NCBI GenBank assembly: GCA_009733575.1
Contig: ML769428.1
Coordinates: forward strand, 124,001 to 188,000
Reading direction: 5' to 3'
Origin: Gymnopus androsaceus JB14
Lineage: Eukaryota > Basidiomycota > Agaricomycetes > Agaricales > Omphalotaceae
Length of the DNA: 64,000 nt
In this document: positions 21,974 through 33,126 of the stretch, piece by piece
How the letters are laid out: every line of letters starts with the position of its first letter
Numbering within the stretch: position 1 is the first letter of the stretch
Made by a program: the position numbers and the translations under genes
Notes under the pieces: generated by a model
What the model was told of the DNA's origin: nothing
The model's input: only the letters and a program-made list of their open reading frames with translations
Databases searched by the model: none

Positions 21974-24577
21974 TCATTGCTCATGTCCCCCAGTGGAGAC
22001 TGAAACTTGAACCTGAACCTGGATTCCCAATGCAGGTGCAGGTTGGGTCATATAAGGTAGGACAGGGTCCATGAATGTATCGTAAATCTCATCCATAATA
22101 TCTGCACGCGGATTTAGAATAAGTAGTACTCGGAAACGCCGTTTGACATTACTTACTTTTGATTTGCTCCTCGTCTATGATAGACGTTAGGTAGACTCGA
22201 GTATTCCCACCTCCGTTGGCCGCTTGTTGAGTGCGAGAAATTTATCAATAATAAATCCACACCCAGCGTTGTAATCATCCCCTCCAGTATAGTCGGGGAA
22301 GTAGTCCTTTAACGGTACATTACGCAGCTTTTGTGCAAACAAGTCGGTCTTGTTTAAGAAGAGTATCTAGTAAAAAGAGCCTCAAAACTTTGGTCTAATT
22401 CTAAAAAGGCTGCAGAGCGCTGTCTTACCACAGGTACATCATCGAGGGACCTGGAATTTATTATTGCGTTAAATAGTTTCAAGGAGTCCTGCATCCGGTT
22501 CTAATTTGCAAAAATCAGTGACGGAGAACAATATCATGAAGTTGATCTTACAATCGTTTCATCTTCAACAAGCACCTCATTGTAGTCACTCAAGGAAGCG
22601 ACAAAAATTACTACTTCAGTTTTTGGGATAGCGTACTTCCACTTTTTGCGCTCGGATTTCTGTCCACCAGAATCCAATAGAGTCACGGAACTTCCCCGGA
22701 CATTGATAGTATCTGAGTGGATACCGGTAGTCCTTATATAGCATCGAATTATATCCTCATCAGACGGCAAATATCCCTTGGATAGTATCCGTGGCAGACA
22801 ATCGAAAAAATAGTCCGTATACTGGGGTTGGTATTTTTCCTGGAGATAGAGAAGGTGACTGCAATCCATTGGGATGTCTCGCAGGTCCCAGATATTGATG
22901 AGCCATGTAAACTCTAGATTAATTGCCTGTAAATCAGAAAGAAAGAAAATCAAGTACAAGGACGCACGTTCAGATCTGGATGATCATATGCATGCGTACT
23001 TTCAACTATGACCGTCTCAAGTTGTCTGAACGCGTTCCATAAAACGGGCTCTATATATTCGGCTCGTTCATGATCAGTGAAACTCTGCTCAGCATTAGAA
23101 GAGCAAGATTTCTTTATCTGCTTCATCAAAGTGGTCTTTTACCAGGATTGGTGAGATACATCAATGCGCGGAAGATTATAAATACACAAACCTTCCCTGA
23201 TTCCCCGGAGCCTAACAGTAGAATGCGACGCTTCTGCGCGTATGGTATCTTCCCGAGTGAGGCCTGCAAATATGTGATGTTTGAGCGTATAGAAGACAGT
23301 TGACCAGCCTTGGACATTGTTGGAGAAACAATAGTCTGTTCACTTGACGGTGAAGAAGGCGGATCCAACAACATCGGGGAAGTACTGAAGAGTCCTTGTA
23401 ATCGAGTGATATATGTTGTATCTTTGACGGGATCCAATTTCTCGAGCAGAGCACACAGCACAAGTTGGGCTGGAAGAAGGTACTTTGGCCAGTGGGATTT
23501 CGACTCTAGAATACCAGGATATATATCGGTGACGAAGCCGAGCAAATCAAGCTCGATGGCTAGTCTCGAGAAAGCTGGACTTGGGCTTAATGAGATGGTG
23601 AGGCCCAGAAACAAAAAGAAAGCCATGCAAAGGTTCGCTCGTGACATTTGGTCCAACGAAGCATAGGGTAAGCGATTCTTATAGGCGTCCAGTCCCGCAG
23701 CATAGTAGGCATCCAAACGTGCTGACCTATCAGCACCACGCGCCTCAAGCAGGTCCATGTTACTTTTCAATTTTCAGTAAAGAATCTAAGTTGCGAAAGG
23801 AATATAACACACGATATATCTCCTTCCGACCGTAAAGCCAGCATCATGGCCTTCAAAAGATCATAAGATTCGGATAAGGGCCAGGAGACTACAGCAGCTG
23901 CGAGATCTTCAACGTCCAATCCTCCGACTTTGCCCATTATCAGACGAAATGCTCGTGTCCGAATCGACAGGCTGTATACCGGACTATGATACCAGATTAG
24001 AGCCGCACACAACCTTAATATTACAAGAGAACGAACCGAGACAACTCTAGCAGATCACTGTAAAGGGACTTGACGGCATTTGGATCAGTTGAATTATCGA
24101 GTCCGACTCGTTGTCCGAGAATTGCCTCAACCTGGGCCAGCCTTCGACGGATAAGAATGGCGTCCACTCCATTAACTACAGCAGATCCAAATCGTTTAAT
24201 GGCCTTTCCGGAGAGGGCACCGATTCCTGGTATAGTACTAGACAAAGAAGTAAAAGTTCCAGTGCTGGTGAAGATGCTGCTGGTTTCAGAATAGCCGTAT
24301 TCGCTCATTGTTGGACCTCGGAAAGTCGATACCTGGAACTAAGAGGCGAATCGCGAATGTAGGTTTGGGTCATTGGGTTTGATATCGACGAGGAAGCAAG
24401 CACAGCCCACTGTGACGCCTGCAAATTCTCCTTCATGATCGTATTGAATTCTTCTACAGCCTTTTCCTGTAAGATTGTGCAGTGGCATTTCGTCTGATTC
24501 TGGTCCTTGTGCTTTACATCCAGTGCGCGATTCTGATAAGATGGAAAACGAATACTAATAGAAGGGAGCTGTATCAC
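21974..24577 (-). CDS. Atypical heterotrimeric G-protein alpha subunit
   Basis: G-alpha subunits couple membrane receptors to signalling. Motifs in order: G1 LLLGSGESGK then TTLMKQIK across an intron; switch I CYIRTTGIHSDTI with the arginine; switch II LLDSGGQKSERKKW, where DVGGQ is normal but the catalytic Q is kept; G4 LFLNKTDLFAQK. The G5 motif, normally TCATD, reads TSIID, and the last helix is replaced by a tail VQVQVSVSTGGHEQ. About 300 extra residues precede G1, including hydrophobic stretches. No N-terminal MGxxxS myristoylation signal is seen. The start is not fixed: an ATG at 24308 is possible, but an intron (GTATCG...ACCAG, about 24331-24279) would join SPLSS to SSIFTSTGTFTS and carry the frame upstream to at least 24480. 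One base seems missing near 22225 (frame switch after FLALN). Stop at 21974-21976. Confidence 0.78.
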
Positions 24578-24919
24578 CTGGACCGGGCCGCGGCCGCTCC
24601 CTCGTGAATCTCTTCAAGGCTCTGTATACATCTTTCATACATACTCTTCGTTCAGTAAAATGCACATTCCCATCACTCCTGTCTCAGCTCAAGACCTCGC
24701 CATTACATTGCCATTGCACTCCAAAGCAACGCCGCGAGCACTGTAGCGGCGCCAAATGATGTACTTACAATGTAACCGATATACGGTATTGCAATGTGTC
24801 TTGATTCTGGCGGATGGGTGCCTACGATGGGCTGAATCGTAGCTGCACCTGCCACGCAAAGCGGTGGCCTATCTACGGAAAATTATGTATAGGGGATACG
24901 AATCAAGTTGACCCGGCTA
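24578..24919. other. Possible 5' exon or leader of the G-alpha gene
   Basis: On the minus strand a short open frame (MYERCIQSLEEIHEG, start near 24630) precedes a GT donor. It could be the first G-alpha exon, but the phase does not fit the next acceptor I see, so it is left unassigned. The rest holds the 3' side of the cupin gene. Confidence 0.3.
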
Positions 24920-25704
24920 TCAATCATTCTTACTCTTTCCAACGGGAGTATACTCCTCGTACTTGGACTTGTAGCCAGATAATCCAGCTACTCTGCCGAT
25001 TGCGCCGGTCAGAGCGACGATAACTCTTCGGAAGTACAGAGCCAGGTCGACTTGAGGAATTGGATAGTTGTCGAAATCAGCGAAGATTTTGAAGACTACA
25101 GTATGGTAGGGCTCAGAGAGTACACAGTGGCGATGGATTCCGAAAGGGCTAACCTTGAAGGAACGGAGGCTTTCCCTCGTAATCACCAATCAGCGACATG
25201 AGATTCCTGTGCGAGGAAAAGATTCCAGCCAATCCTTACTGTTCATGAAAGTGCCGATGCTCACCGGAAGAACAGCTCCTTCTCCCCATCCGCCGGCTCA
25301 GTTCTCTCCCAAACGACCACCTCAGCATCATTAATATCAAGATACCATCTATGAGGTCTCCACTTCTCAATCCTAATCTCTTCCTCTCCGCCAGTAATCA
25401 CTCTCTCATCCCATTTCTTCTCAACCTGATTCCACAAGACTACATTGATGGTTCCTTTTTCGACGTACAAGTATTCGTCGTACTCGATGTGAAAATGAAG
25501 AAAGGAATCGAATTTCGATCCGGGTGAGAAGCTGAATTTCGTGCAGCGAGAATTCGGAGGGAGAGCTGATGGGAGAGAGGGGGTGGTGGGGAAAGTGAGG
25601 ATCGCTTTGGCTGATGGGTAGGAGAGGGATGAGGAAGTAGAGGTCTGAGTGCGCTTCAATGTGTTGATGTTCATGATCAGGAAGAACGAGAAGGGATTCG
25701 CCAC
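24920..25704 (-). CDS. Cupin-fold protein
   Basis: Single-domain cupins are small beta-barrel proteins, often metal-binding enzymes; a specific reaction is not inferable. The first exon (from ATG 25702-25704, or the internal Met at 25671) carries SPGSKFDSFLHFHIEYDEYL and EKGTINVVLW, cupin motif 1, and WRPHRWYLD for motif 2. It splices at GAGCTGTTCTTCCG|GTGAGC to NLMSLIGDYEGKPPFLQ, then over a second intron to VFKIFADFDNYPIPQVDLAL and a C-terminal part ending GYKSKYEEYTPVGKSKND. This layout matches fungal cupin proteins in which the barrel is followed by a helical, partly hydrophobic tail. Divergently oriented to the alcohol dehydrogenase 628 bp away. Confidence 0.75.
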
Positions 25705-26139
25705 GTCAGCAGCGCTCTGTCATCAACGATAACCACGCCGTCGGCGTATTCAAGTTGGCATTCAGACATTTATCCACGTCCTGCTAGCGAGTGAATAGGG
25801 TATTGCTCCGATCCACAGAAGGTACGACATGCAGGAAGAATACTCCGTGAGCTTTGCTGACACCATGCTGGACGCGAGGAGGTTCTCAGATCCCCGATAT
25901 AGGCTGAAGGAGGCGATGCACAGTGTCTAAGCGTAAAACCAACGGGCCGCCGTCGTGCCGAGGACGAACCCCGTTGACCGCGATTTCTTTCGCAGTCTTT
26001 CGCTCAACTTTCGCATGTCGATATATTTCTGCATCTATTTCTGCATAGTTCTTATTTCTTGTTCTGATTCAAAGCAGCTGCTGGTTCAAAAAAAAGCATC
26101 CTGATTCATGTGATTCTTGTTATTCCCGAAGAAAGCCGG

Positions 26140-26332
26140 AGGACTCCTCTTTATCGATTTTCGTCTTTATCGATTTTCGCGACCATTTTGATATTCAATC
26201 CTTCAACGTCACTCTTTATCTTTCGCGACCATTTTATTAATTTTAACCCGGAATTTTTCGTTGCATATAAAACCCACGCTTGCTTCAATCTCTCATCCTC
26301 ATCCAACGCTTAGCTCGCCTATATTTTGAACA
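26140..26332 (+). promoter_or_regulatory. Promoter with repeated motifs and TATA box upstream of the alcohol dehydrogenase
   Basis: CTTTATCGATTTTCG occurs twice (about 26150 and 26166), and TTTCGCGACCATTTT twice (about 26175 and 26221). CATATAAAA at 26264-26272 is a good TATA element about 60 bp before the ATG at 26333, which follows a pyrimidine-rich leader. The rest of 25705-26332 shows no gene. Confidence 0.5.
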
Positions 26333-27459
26333 ATGTCCAAGACTATAAACGCCTGGGCTGCCACCTCTCCTCATATCCTTGAACCCATCACCATCGAACG
26401 TCGGGAGCCAGACGAAAATGACGTTGCCATCGACATCAAGTTCGCTGGTATCTGCCATTCAGACCTCCATACCGCAAAGGGAGAATGGGGCGAATTGACA
26501 TACCCTCTTGTTCCGGGGCACGAGATCGCCGGCGTAGTCGCTGCTGTAGGCAAAAGCGTACGAGATTTCAAGGTTGGGGACCACGTTGGAGTTGGATGCA
26601 TGGTCAACTCAGTGCAGAACATGCGATAGTTGTCAAAGACGGCGAGGAACAGTACTGTTTGAAGGGTCCGACGTTCACTTACAACTCGAAGGATCCGAAG
26701 GAGGGAAAGATTACACAGGGAGGTTACTCGCAATACATTGTGGTGGACCAGGCCTATGTGCTACGAATTCCTGATACTATCCCTATGAACGTCGCGGCGC
26801 CGCTGCTTTGTGCTGGTATCACAGTATACTCGCCGCTCAAGCATTGGGGAATCGGACCCGGGAAGAAGGTTGGTGTTATAGGGCTTGGAGGTTTAGGCCA
26901 TATGGCTGTCAAGATTGCAAAGTTTGTATATTCTCTAGCTCATGTCGCCTAAATACTGATGTCTTGATGATTAATTTCTTCAGAGCTATGGGCGCTGAAG
27001 TTACTGTCTTCTCTCAGACCCTCAGTAAAAAGGACCTCGGTATCAAGATGGGAGCTGACAACTACTACGCCACGAGCGATCGCTCGGTTTTCGAACCCCT
27101 CAAACGGTCTTTCGACCTGATCATCAACACGGTCTCTGCCAAGATTCCTCTTACCCTCTACTTGACTCTTTTGCGTCGAGATTCAACTCTGGTTGAGGTT
27201 GGAATGCCCGAAGAGCCGCTATCGTATTGTTCCGTTTGTTCTTGCAGCACAGCGAGTAGGTGTGTTTGGATCCAACATTGGTGGGATTAGGGAGACGCAG
27301 GACATGTTGGACTTTTGTGGAGAGAAGCAGATCTTTCCCGAGGTCGAGACGATTCCTGCATCATATATTAATGAGGCGTATGAGAGGGTGCTGAAGTCAC
27401 AAGTAAAGTTTCGGTTTGTTATTGATATTTCGTCCATGGAGTCGCGAGCAAAAATCTAG
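26333..27459 (+). pseudogene. Zinc-dependent NADP alcohol dehydrogenase (cinnamyl-alcohol type) with three single-base insertions
   Basis: Medium-chain dehydrogenases of this kind reduce aldehydes with NADPH. Readable in order: [16 protein letters not shown] and [10 protein letters not shown] (catalytic zinc ligands), the structural zinc lobe CRTCDSC...[42 protein letters not shown] (nucleotide fold), an intron at about 26922-26982, AMGAEVTVFSQTLSKKDLG, then SNIGGIRETQDMLDFC and a C-terminus ending SMESRAKI. The frame is broken by one extra base near 26613 (TCAGTGC), one near 26634 (TGTCAAAGAC) and one near 27225 (TATTGTTCCG). Because all three are +1 and each sits between perfectly conserved stretches, this is a very recent pseudogene or residual assembly error. 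Confidence 0.82.
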
Positions 27460-28115
27460 CTGGATTATAAACGAAGCAATTATAATTACCGAGTAATAGT
27501 AACCTAGTACTTACCACACTTAAAGATAGATAGATACTTAGATAGATGGAGAAGCACTGTAGATAGTTGCTCTAAACTTTGGATTGGTTGCTCTAAACTT
27601 TAGATTGGTTCCCAATTAAGACGCCAAAGACTGGATCTGTCTTCTTTCTATTGACTGCAGGTTTTTACTCCAAGGAGATTCAGATACTGTAAGCGCTGAA
27701 ACTAGATTCCACTACATCTGCGCCAAATTTTGCCTCTGTTTCGCCAAGCCCTCTCTAACGAGGTTTCTCATTTCCGTCCACCTCTTAGAGGGATTGGTCA
27801 CCAAGCTAGTCTCGCGTAAGCGAGACGTTACAGCTGGTCAGTTAGTATTTTGTTCGAGCGGATGTTTTTACACTTTCGGCGTGTATGTACTCCTGTGGCA
27901 CAATCAATTGTACATGTATTCTCTCTGCCTTGAGAAATGTCATCTTTTCGAGAAGTATGCTACAAGTACCTAATTAGCTGTAAAGGGTAAACCAAATCGG
28001 GTTACCATCATTCCAGCCATGAAGCTTCAATAGCCCGGGACTGCGTTCGTCACCTCTTGTCCCATCCTATCCTGTTCCTCCCCTACGCCAACCGTTCTTT
28101 TAGCACAACAGTGCC
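27460..28115. other. Intergenic with small repeats
   Basis: A 21-bp direct repeat (TTGCTCTAAACTTTRGATTGG, two units) lies at about 27568-27609, preceded by a short GATA-type microsatellite. A perfect hairpin TCTCGC-GTAA-GCGAGA lies near 27811-27826. TTGGTCACCAAGCTA at 27794-27808 also occurs at 17424-17438. Confidence 0.45.
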
Positions 28116-29087
28116 ATGGAAACAGCCTTTGGTGTGGTAGCGAATGCCGCTACTAGAATCGCCGATCCAGCCTTCGCCGCTCGACATGAAGGAGCCCACC
28201 GAAGAGAGATGGATCGACTTCGAAAGAACAGTGATCACTGGTACAAAGATATCCCGCACCAAGAGGTTTACTCGGATGAAGAGTTGGAATTTCAAAGAAT
28301 AGAAAGGGAGTAAGTATATGCGTGTTAAGGAAAGGACTACTTTGACCATTTCTCCATAACAGAGCTCGAGAGAAAGGGAAAGAGTATAGAGAGAGTATTC
28401 AAGCCTACAAAGATGTCTCATTTATCAATCCCGTAACGAAACTTATCAAGATGAAACGTAAAGTGCGAAAGAGGAAGAGAGAGACCTCTGAATTGGTACA
28501 CAGTCTCGAAGACATAGTAGAGGTGCGTTGTGTGAATAATTCTGTGTACGCGCTTGTATCTCAAGTCCATGCAGGACGTTTTAGGCAGATCACGAAGAGA
28601 CTCGAGATCATCCTCGAGGGAGTCGATTAGAGAAGCATTTAGCTCTTCTTTTGAAGGGCCCTTGAGGTTGCGGCGTGCCCACGTATCAGCTGTTTATGGG
28701 GACGATGAAGAGGACGATGAGGAGGACAGTGGAGAGGACAGTGAAGAGGATGTTGAAGAGGACCGTGAAGAGTACATTGAAGAGGACTGTGAAGGGGACA
28801 CTGAAGAGGACATTGAAGAGGATGGTGAAGGGGACATTGACTCTGACCGTGAAAAGTACGTTGAAGAGGATTGTGAAGAGGACCCTGAAGAGTACATTGA
28901 AGAGGACCGTGAGGAGTACTCTGAAGAGGACCATGAAGAGTACATTGAAGAGGACCGTGAGGAGTACTCTGAAGAGGACCGTGAGGAGCACTTTGAAGAG
29001 GACCGTGAGGAGTACTCTGAAGAGGACCGTGAAGAGTACTCTGAAGAGGACCGTGAGGAGCACTTTGAAGAGGACCGTGAAGTATGA
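28116..29087 (+). CDS. Unrecognised family, copy 1: charged N-terminal module plus acidic octapeptide repeats
   Basis: I do not recognise this family. From the ATG at 28116 (context GTGCC) exon 1 encodes ARHEGAHRREMDRLRKNSDH, then WYKDI and SDEELEFQRIERE. A GTAAGT intron leads to AREKGKEYRESIQAYKD and a very basic KRKVRKRKRE segment, then VHSLEDIVE. A GTGCGT intron leads to a Ser/Arg-rich stretch. The rest is an acidic low-complexity region of EEDREEYS-like octapeptides. The module and both introns match the copies at 31961 and 41218 (about 60% identity with the latter in the first 120 residues, by eye). No signal peptide or membrane segment. A small deletion at about 29077 ends the frame while the repeat continues to about 29340. 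Probably nuclear or chromatin-associated from its charge pattern, but that is only inference. Confidence 0.6.
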
Positions 29088-29345
29088 CTCTGAAGAGGAC
29101 CGTGAAGAGGACCGTGAGAGAGTGACATCTGAAGAGGACCGTGGAGAGTACATTGAAGAGGACTCTGAAGAGGACCGTGAAGAGTACGTTGAAGAGTATG
29201 TTGAGGAGGATGGTGAAGAGGACTTTGAAGAGGCACCGTGAAGAGTACGTTGAAGAGGACTATGATGACATTGAAGAGGACGTTGAAGAGAACGGTGAAG
29301 GAGACGTTGAAGAGGACCGTGAAGAGGACGTTAAAGAGAACAATA
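28700..29345 (+). repeat. 24-bp coding minisatellite (EEDREEYS octapeptides)
   Basis: Imperfect units of GAAGAGGACCGTGAGGAGTA plus four bases repeat through the region. Because 24 is a multiple of 3, several frames stay open on both strands (basic KRTVRSTL on plus, hydrophobic VLFTVLFRVLL on minus); only the acidic frame follows the upstream spliced exons. Confidence 0.8.
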
Positions 29346-30448
29346 AAGGAGAATGTTTGGTTGGATAATTCTCCAACAGATTATTATCAACATCGTTTGT
29401 TGCATTGTTACATGGAACGTCGAGCTGCTGAGACCGCATGGGAGCAGGAGGTGCTCAAACGGAGTAGAAGGCCGCGATCGTTGGGTGTTACGATGTTTTT
29501 GAGCTTCGAGCTTGATATAGATACGTGTATGTACTACTATCACTATGACGGGCAATTGTGATGTTTTGCTTTGCTAGTTCCTCTTGTACTTGGATGGCTG
29601 GAACGTAACAACACTTGGCAGCGCCACCAGCAAGCCCAGGTGTAAGCTGACGTTGACAAGGAGAATGGCGCGCATGACCTGTTTGGCTGTATATCCTTAT
29701 ATCAATGAGCACAATGTACAAAAGCAGGACGAAAGAATCAACAGAGCAGAATTGGATGAGAATCGATCGAAACGCCAGCTCACAAATAATCCAACGCTCG
29801 AAAACAGCTAATCGTCGGCGGCGCGTCTAGTAGAATCGCAGCGGCAAGGTCGATATTGGGAGAGCGTCTGCGGAAGGATCGTATTACAAGACCTGTCGAG
29901 AGAACGAGTCCGCGGATTAGCATTAGTTAGTAAGACTAATGAGATTAGAGAACGAACGAAGGATTAGAAGCAAGCTAAGACACATTTTTTTGATAATCAA
30001 CAACCCAACATACGCCGAAGGATTTCAAGCTCATGAATGGGGAAACCTGAATGTCGCTGAAAAAGAAGTGAGCTATGAACCTAGTTGGAAGCAGAAAATA
30101 GACTTACATGGCATCCAACGTCTTGTGTCTAATATCGTGTCAGAGCTGTGCTCGACAACCTGTTGACGGCAAAAGCGTGTTCAATGTATCCTAAAGCAAG
30201 GCGATCCCGCTCCAGCCTCCACACTCTTTGAATTCAGCTATAACACCCAACACTCCATTCAGAATACTAATATCGTCTCTCAACGGCTCTTCTCCCGTTC
30301 GATGTAACTGTAAAACGATTTCAGTTCGGCTTTCTGAGGATTTTCAACTCGACGAAGATGGAGAGGAAAGATCATATTTTTTTGAGCAGCATCGACAGTA
30401 CATATAATATAGGCAATCGCATAGGCCATAGCTCTCAAAAACACCTTT
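29346..30448. other. Intergenic, no gene recognised
   Basis: Only short unsupported frames between the repeat protein gene (+) and the 3' end of RPS0 (-). Confidence 0.45.
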
Positions 30449-31441
30449 TTAATCCCAACCACCCGAGGCCCCAGCATCAGCGCCCCATCCAGCAGCACCA
30501 GAAGGCTCTGCGGCCCAGTCGGAAGGTCCAGTGGGTGCAGCGTCTGCAGCCCAGTCAAGAGTTCCTACGAACGAAGGATTTGAGCGTGTTAAAAACGAAA
30601 GTAGTGCAGTAGACTTACCACCTTCCTGAGCAACTAGCGCAGGGTTAATAGCGCCAGCCTGAGGTCCGCTCGCCACATCCCACTCGGACAAACCAGCTGC
30701 AGGCTCCTCGCCGGCCTGAGCAGCGATCTTGGCAGCAGCCTCTTCCTGCTGCTGCTTCTCAACTTCTTCAGGGTCTCTGTAGAAGAACATATCAACCATA
30801 ACATTCCAACCATCGCTCGTCCTAGGAATTGTTCCACGAAGCCTAAGAACCTCCCTCGCAAGCAACCACCAAATAAGACCAATCGAATGCTTGGTCTTGT
30901 TGTTAGTCGGAATAGCGACATCAACGAATTTTAAGGACGCATCGGTATCGCACAAGGCGATAACGGGGATGTTGACGTAGGCAGCTTCACGGATGGCTTG
31001 GTGGTCGACACGAGGGTCGGTGACGATGATGAGACGGGGTTCTTTGAAGGAACGAGTGATGTAGTTGGTGAAGGAACCGGGTGTGAAACGACCAGCGATT
31101 GCTTGGGCACCGGTGTTGGCGGCGAATTTGAGGACTGCGCGGTGTCCGTAGGGGCGAGCAGAAATGACACAGACGTCGTTGGGATTTTCGACAGCTGCGA
31201 TAATTCGGGCGGCCAAGACGAGCTTTTCCCAGGTCTTTCCGATGTTGAGGATGTTGATTCCTGCGTAGTGTTAGAAGGGCAAGAAAAACAGAAGCAGGTT
31301 TTTACCATCAGCTCTCCGCTTCCAGACGTACGACTCCATCTGTTTATCGCAGTTTTTTGTTCCAATATGACATTGGGCAGCGAGAAGGAGCTGAATTTCC
31401 TCCTCTGTCGCGCTTAGGATAGATGGTAGTTTCGAAGCCAT
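30449..31441 (-). CDS. RPS0: 40S ribosomal protein S0 (uS2, laminin-receptor/RPSA family)
   Basis: Structural protein of the small ribosomal subunit, needed for 18S rRNA maturation. Exons 31306-31441, 30619-31260 and 30449-30564 join in frame. [20 protein letters not shown] and [20 protein letters not shown] start the protein. They are followed by [81 protein letters not shown] and [20 protein letters not shown], all classic S0 motifs. The acidic, Ala/Trp-rich C-terminus (ending GASGGWD) is usual for the eukaryotic family. An intron acceptor just before the ATG (TTTAGGTCAAGCAAATATGG) suggests an intron in the 5' leader. Complete and intact. It lies head-to-head with family copy 2. Confidence 0.97.
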
Positions 31442-31960
31442 ATTTGCTTGACCTAAAGACAAAAATCAGTCATCCATCCTATTGTCCAGCGATCCAGCGC
31501 AAAACTCGATAGTTTTCTCTCTAGTTTCGTCTGAATAGTCCATGGAAGGAGCAGAATCTCACCGTGCAGTTCTTGAAAGAATGGACTGCGAAGGGCGACG
31601 ACAGTGCCTCGATTTTGGCGAGTTGTATACGACGAGAGTTGTGACAAAAAACTTTGACGCCGGTCTCTAACCGATCGGGATCCCACGGTCCCGACCGACA
31701 AATAGTTAGGCGCCCATTGCGCGCGTTTTGCGTCTGCTTCTTTGTATAAACCTAAAAACTAGCCTACACCGAATGCAGCCTATGAGGCAATACAAGCAAT
31801 ACTTGAACACATCCATACTCAAATCCCAGGCTCAGAATGCATGGTCTAAAATTGAGCAATCAATGCTCAGCTCCCATTGGTCGACGCTTGGACTGTCGGA
31901 AAGGTGGATCAGCAGTTTAACGCGCTGGATACGCTGACGGTTCTTTAACTCAACGGTGCC
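31442..31960. promoter_or_regulatory. Head-to-head promoter region of RPS0 and family copy 2
   Basis: 519 bp separate the two divergent start codons. The part from about 31642 onward recurs upstream of family copy 3 at about 40842 (AAAACTTTGA.G.CGGTCTC, AGTTAGGCGC.CATTGCG, GCTCAGCTCCCATTGGTC). Confidence 0.5.
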
Positions 31961-32480
31961 ATGGCGGAAGCAGCAGCCTTTGGCACCCTCGGCGTTGCGG
32001 CGTCAGTCGTTTCTAAATATGTAGGTCCAACAAACTCCTCGGCATCGACATGAAGACAGCCACCAAAAAGAGATGGATCGGCTGCAAAAGAACACTGCCC
32101 GCTGGTACAAACAAATCACAGACCAAGAGGTTAACTCGGATGAATTTCAAAGGTTACAGAGAGAGTAAGTATATGTGTGTTAAGGATTGGATAATTGTGA
32201 CCATTTCTCAGAAAACAGAGTCCGAGAGAAAGGAGTAGAGTATAGAGACAGTATCCAAGACTACAAAAATACCTCTGTTCTCAATCCGTGAAGACACTCA
32301 AGAAGTGCGAACGAGGAATGGTAATCTCGAACACATCGTCCAGGTGCGTCGTGTGAATGATTCGACGTGTATGATTATCCGAACGTCCCTCATGATGAAG
32401 GGAATTTCAGACAGGTCACAGCCAGGCTCGAGAGCATCCTCGAGGGCAAATAGTTCCATGGATTCCGACTTGGAGTCAAC
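31642..32480 (+). repeat. Segmental duplication, partner of 40842-41760
   Basis: Upstream sequence, first exon, both introns and the Ser-rich start of exon 3 of family copies 2 and 3 align over this length. Weaker similarity continues through the repeat-bearing 3' parts (to about 33120 and 42580). Confidence 0.7.
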
Positions 32481-33126
32481 TAGCTTCGTCTGGCTCTTCT
32501 TCCAATAGAAACTTGCATAATGAGGGCGTCGAGAAATGGCGCGTCCGCATACCAGGTGATTCTCTGGAAGATGAAGAGGAGGACGAGAGGTGAAAATTGG
32601 ACTTGGGATGGAACCGGAAGTGGATTTTGATGATTCGGAGGAAGAAGACAAATTGACACTATTGACCTTACGGGAGGCTGCTGCTGGTTCATTTGGAAAG
32701 TCCAAGGAAAAGACAGCCTCAAATTTTCGAGCTCCTTCGGAAATTGATTCTTCGAGTCATATCCACTCTTACACTGGACCTGCTCCGAGGAATCTGTATG
32801 ATGTGCCCACTCCGACTGGTACTTACAATGTACCTACTACGAGGGCGGGTTCTCACCAGGTACCTACTCCGAGCGGTTCCAATGGTGGGCCAATTTCGAT
32901 AGGTCCTTACTGTGGATCAACTTCGACAGGTTATTATGAACGAGTTCCGGCGGTACCAACTTGGAATGGACCGATTTCGATGGGTCACTACAACGGACGT
33001 TGTCGTGGACACGACAGTGGACAAACTATTATTCCGGCAGATCGTGACAGTGGACAAACTGTTACTTCGTTGGATCGTTACGGTGCGATAGGTTCTTACG
33101 GTGGGCCAACTTGGATAAATCCTTGA
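31961..33126 (+). pseudogene. Unrecognised family, copy 2 (broken)
   Basis: Starts MAEAAAFGTLGVAASVVSKY like copy 3 but meets a stop at about 32051 after a one-base shift (ACATGAAGAC). The following sequence still spells the family module in other frames (AAAAGAGATGGATCGGCT...; GACCAAGAGGTTAACTCGGATGAA). It lacks the bases coding EELEFQ and most of the basic segment, and has a TGA within the LNP motif. Introns GTAAGTATATGTGTG and GTGCGTCGTGTGAATGATTC are clearly related to those of copies 1 and 3. The 3' part keeps a long open frame from 32590 with DFDDSEEEDKLTLLTL and variant repeats (YDVPTPTGTYNVPT, HQVPTPSG, GPISIGPYCG), related to the tail of copy 3. Probably non-functional at the N-terminal end; the tail might still be translated alone. 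Confidence 0.65.

Noticed and set aside
28686..29236. Long minus-strand and alternative-frame open reading frames over the acidic repeat
   Set aside because: They arise because the 24-bp repeat unit is a multiple of three; they have no splice context, and only the acidic frame follows the conserved exons.
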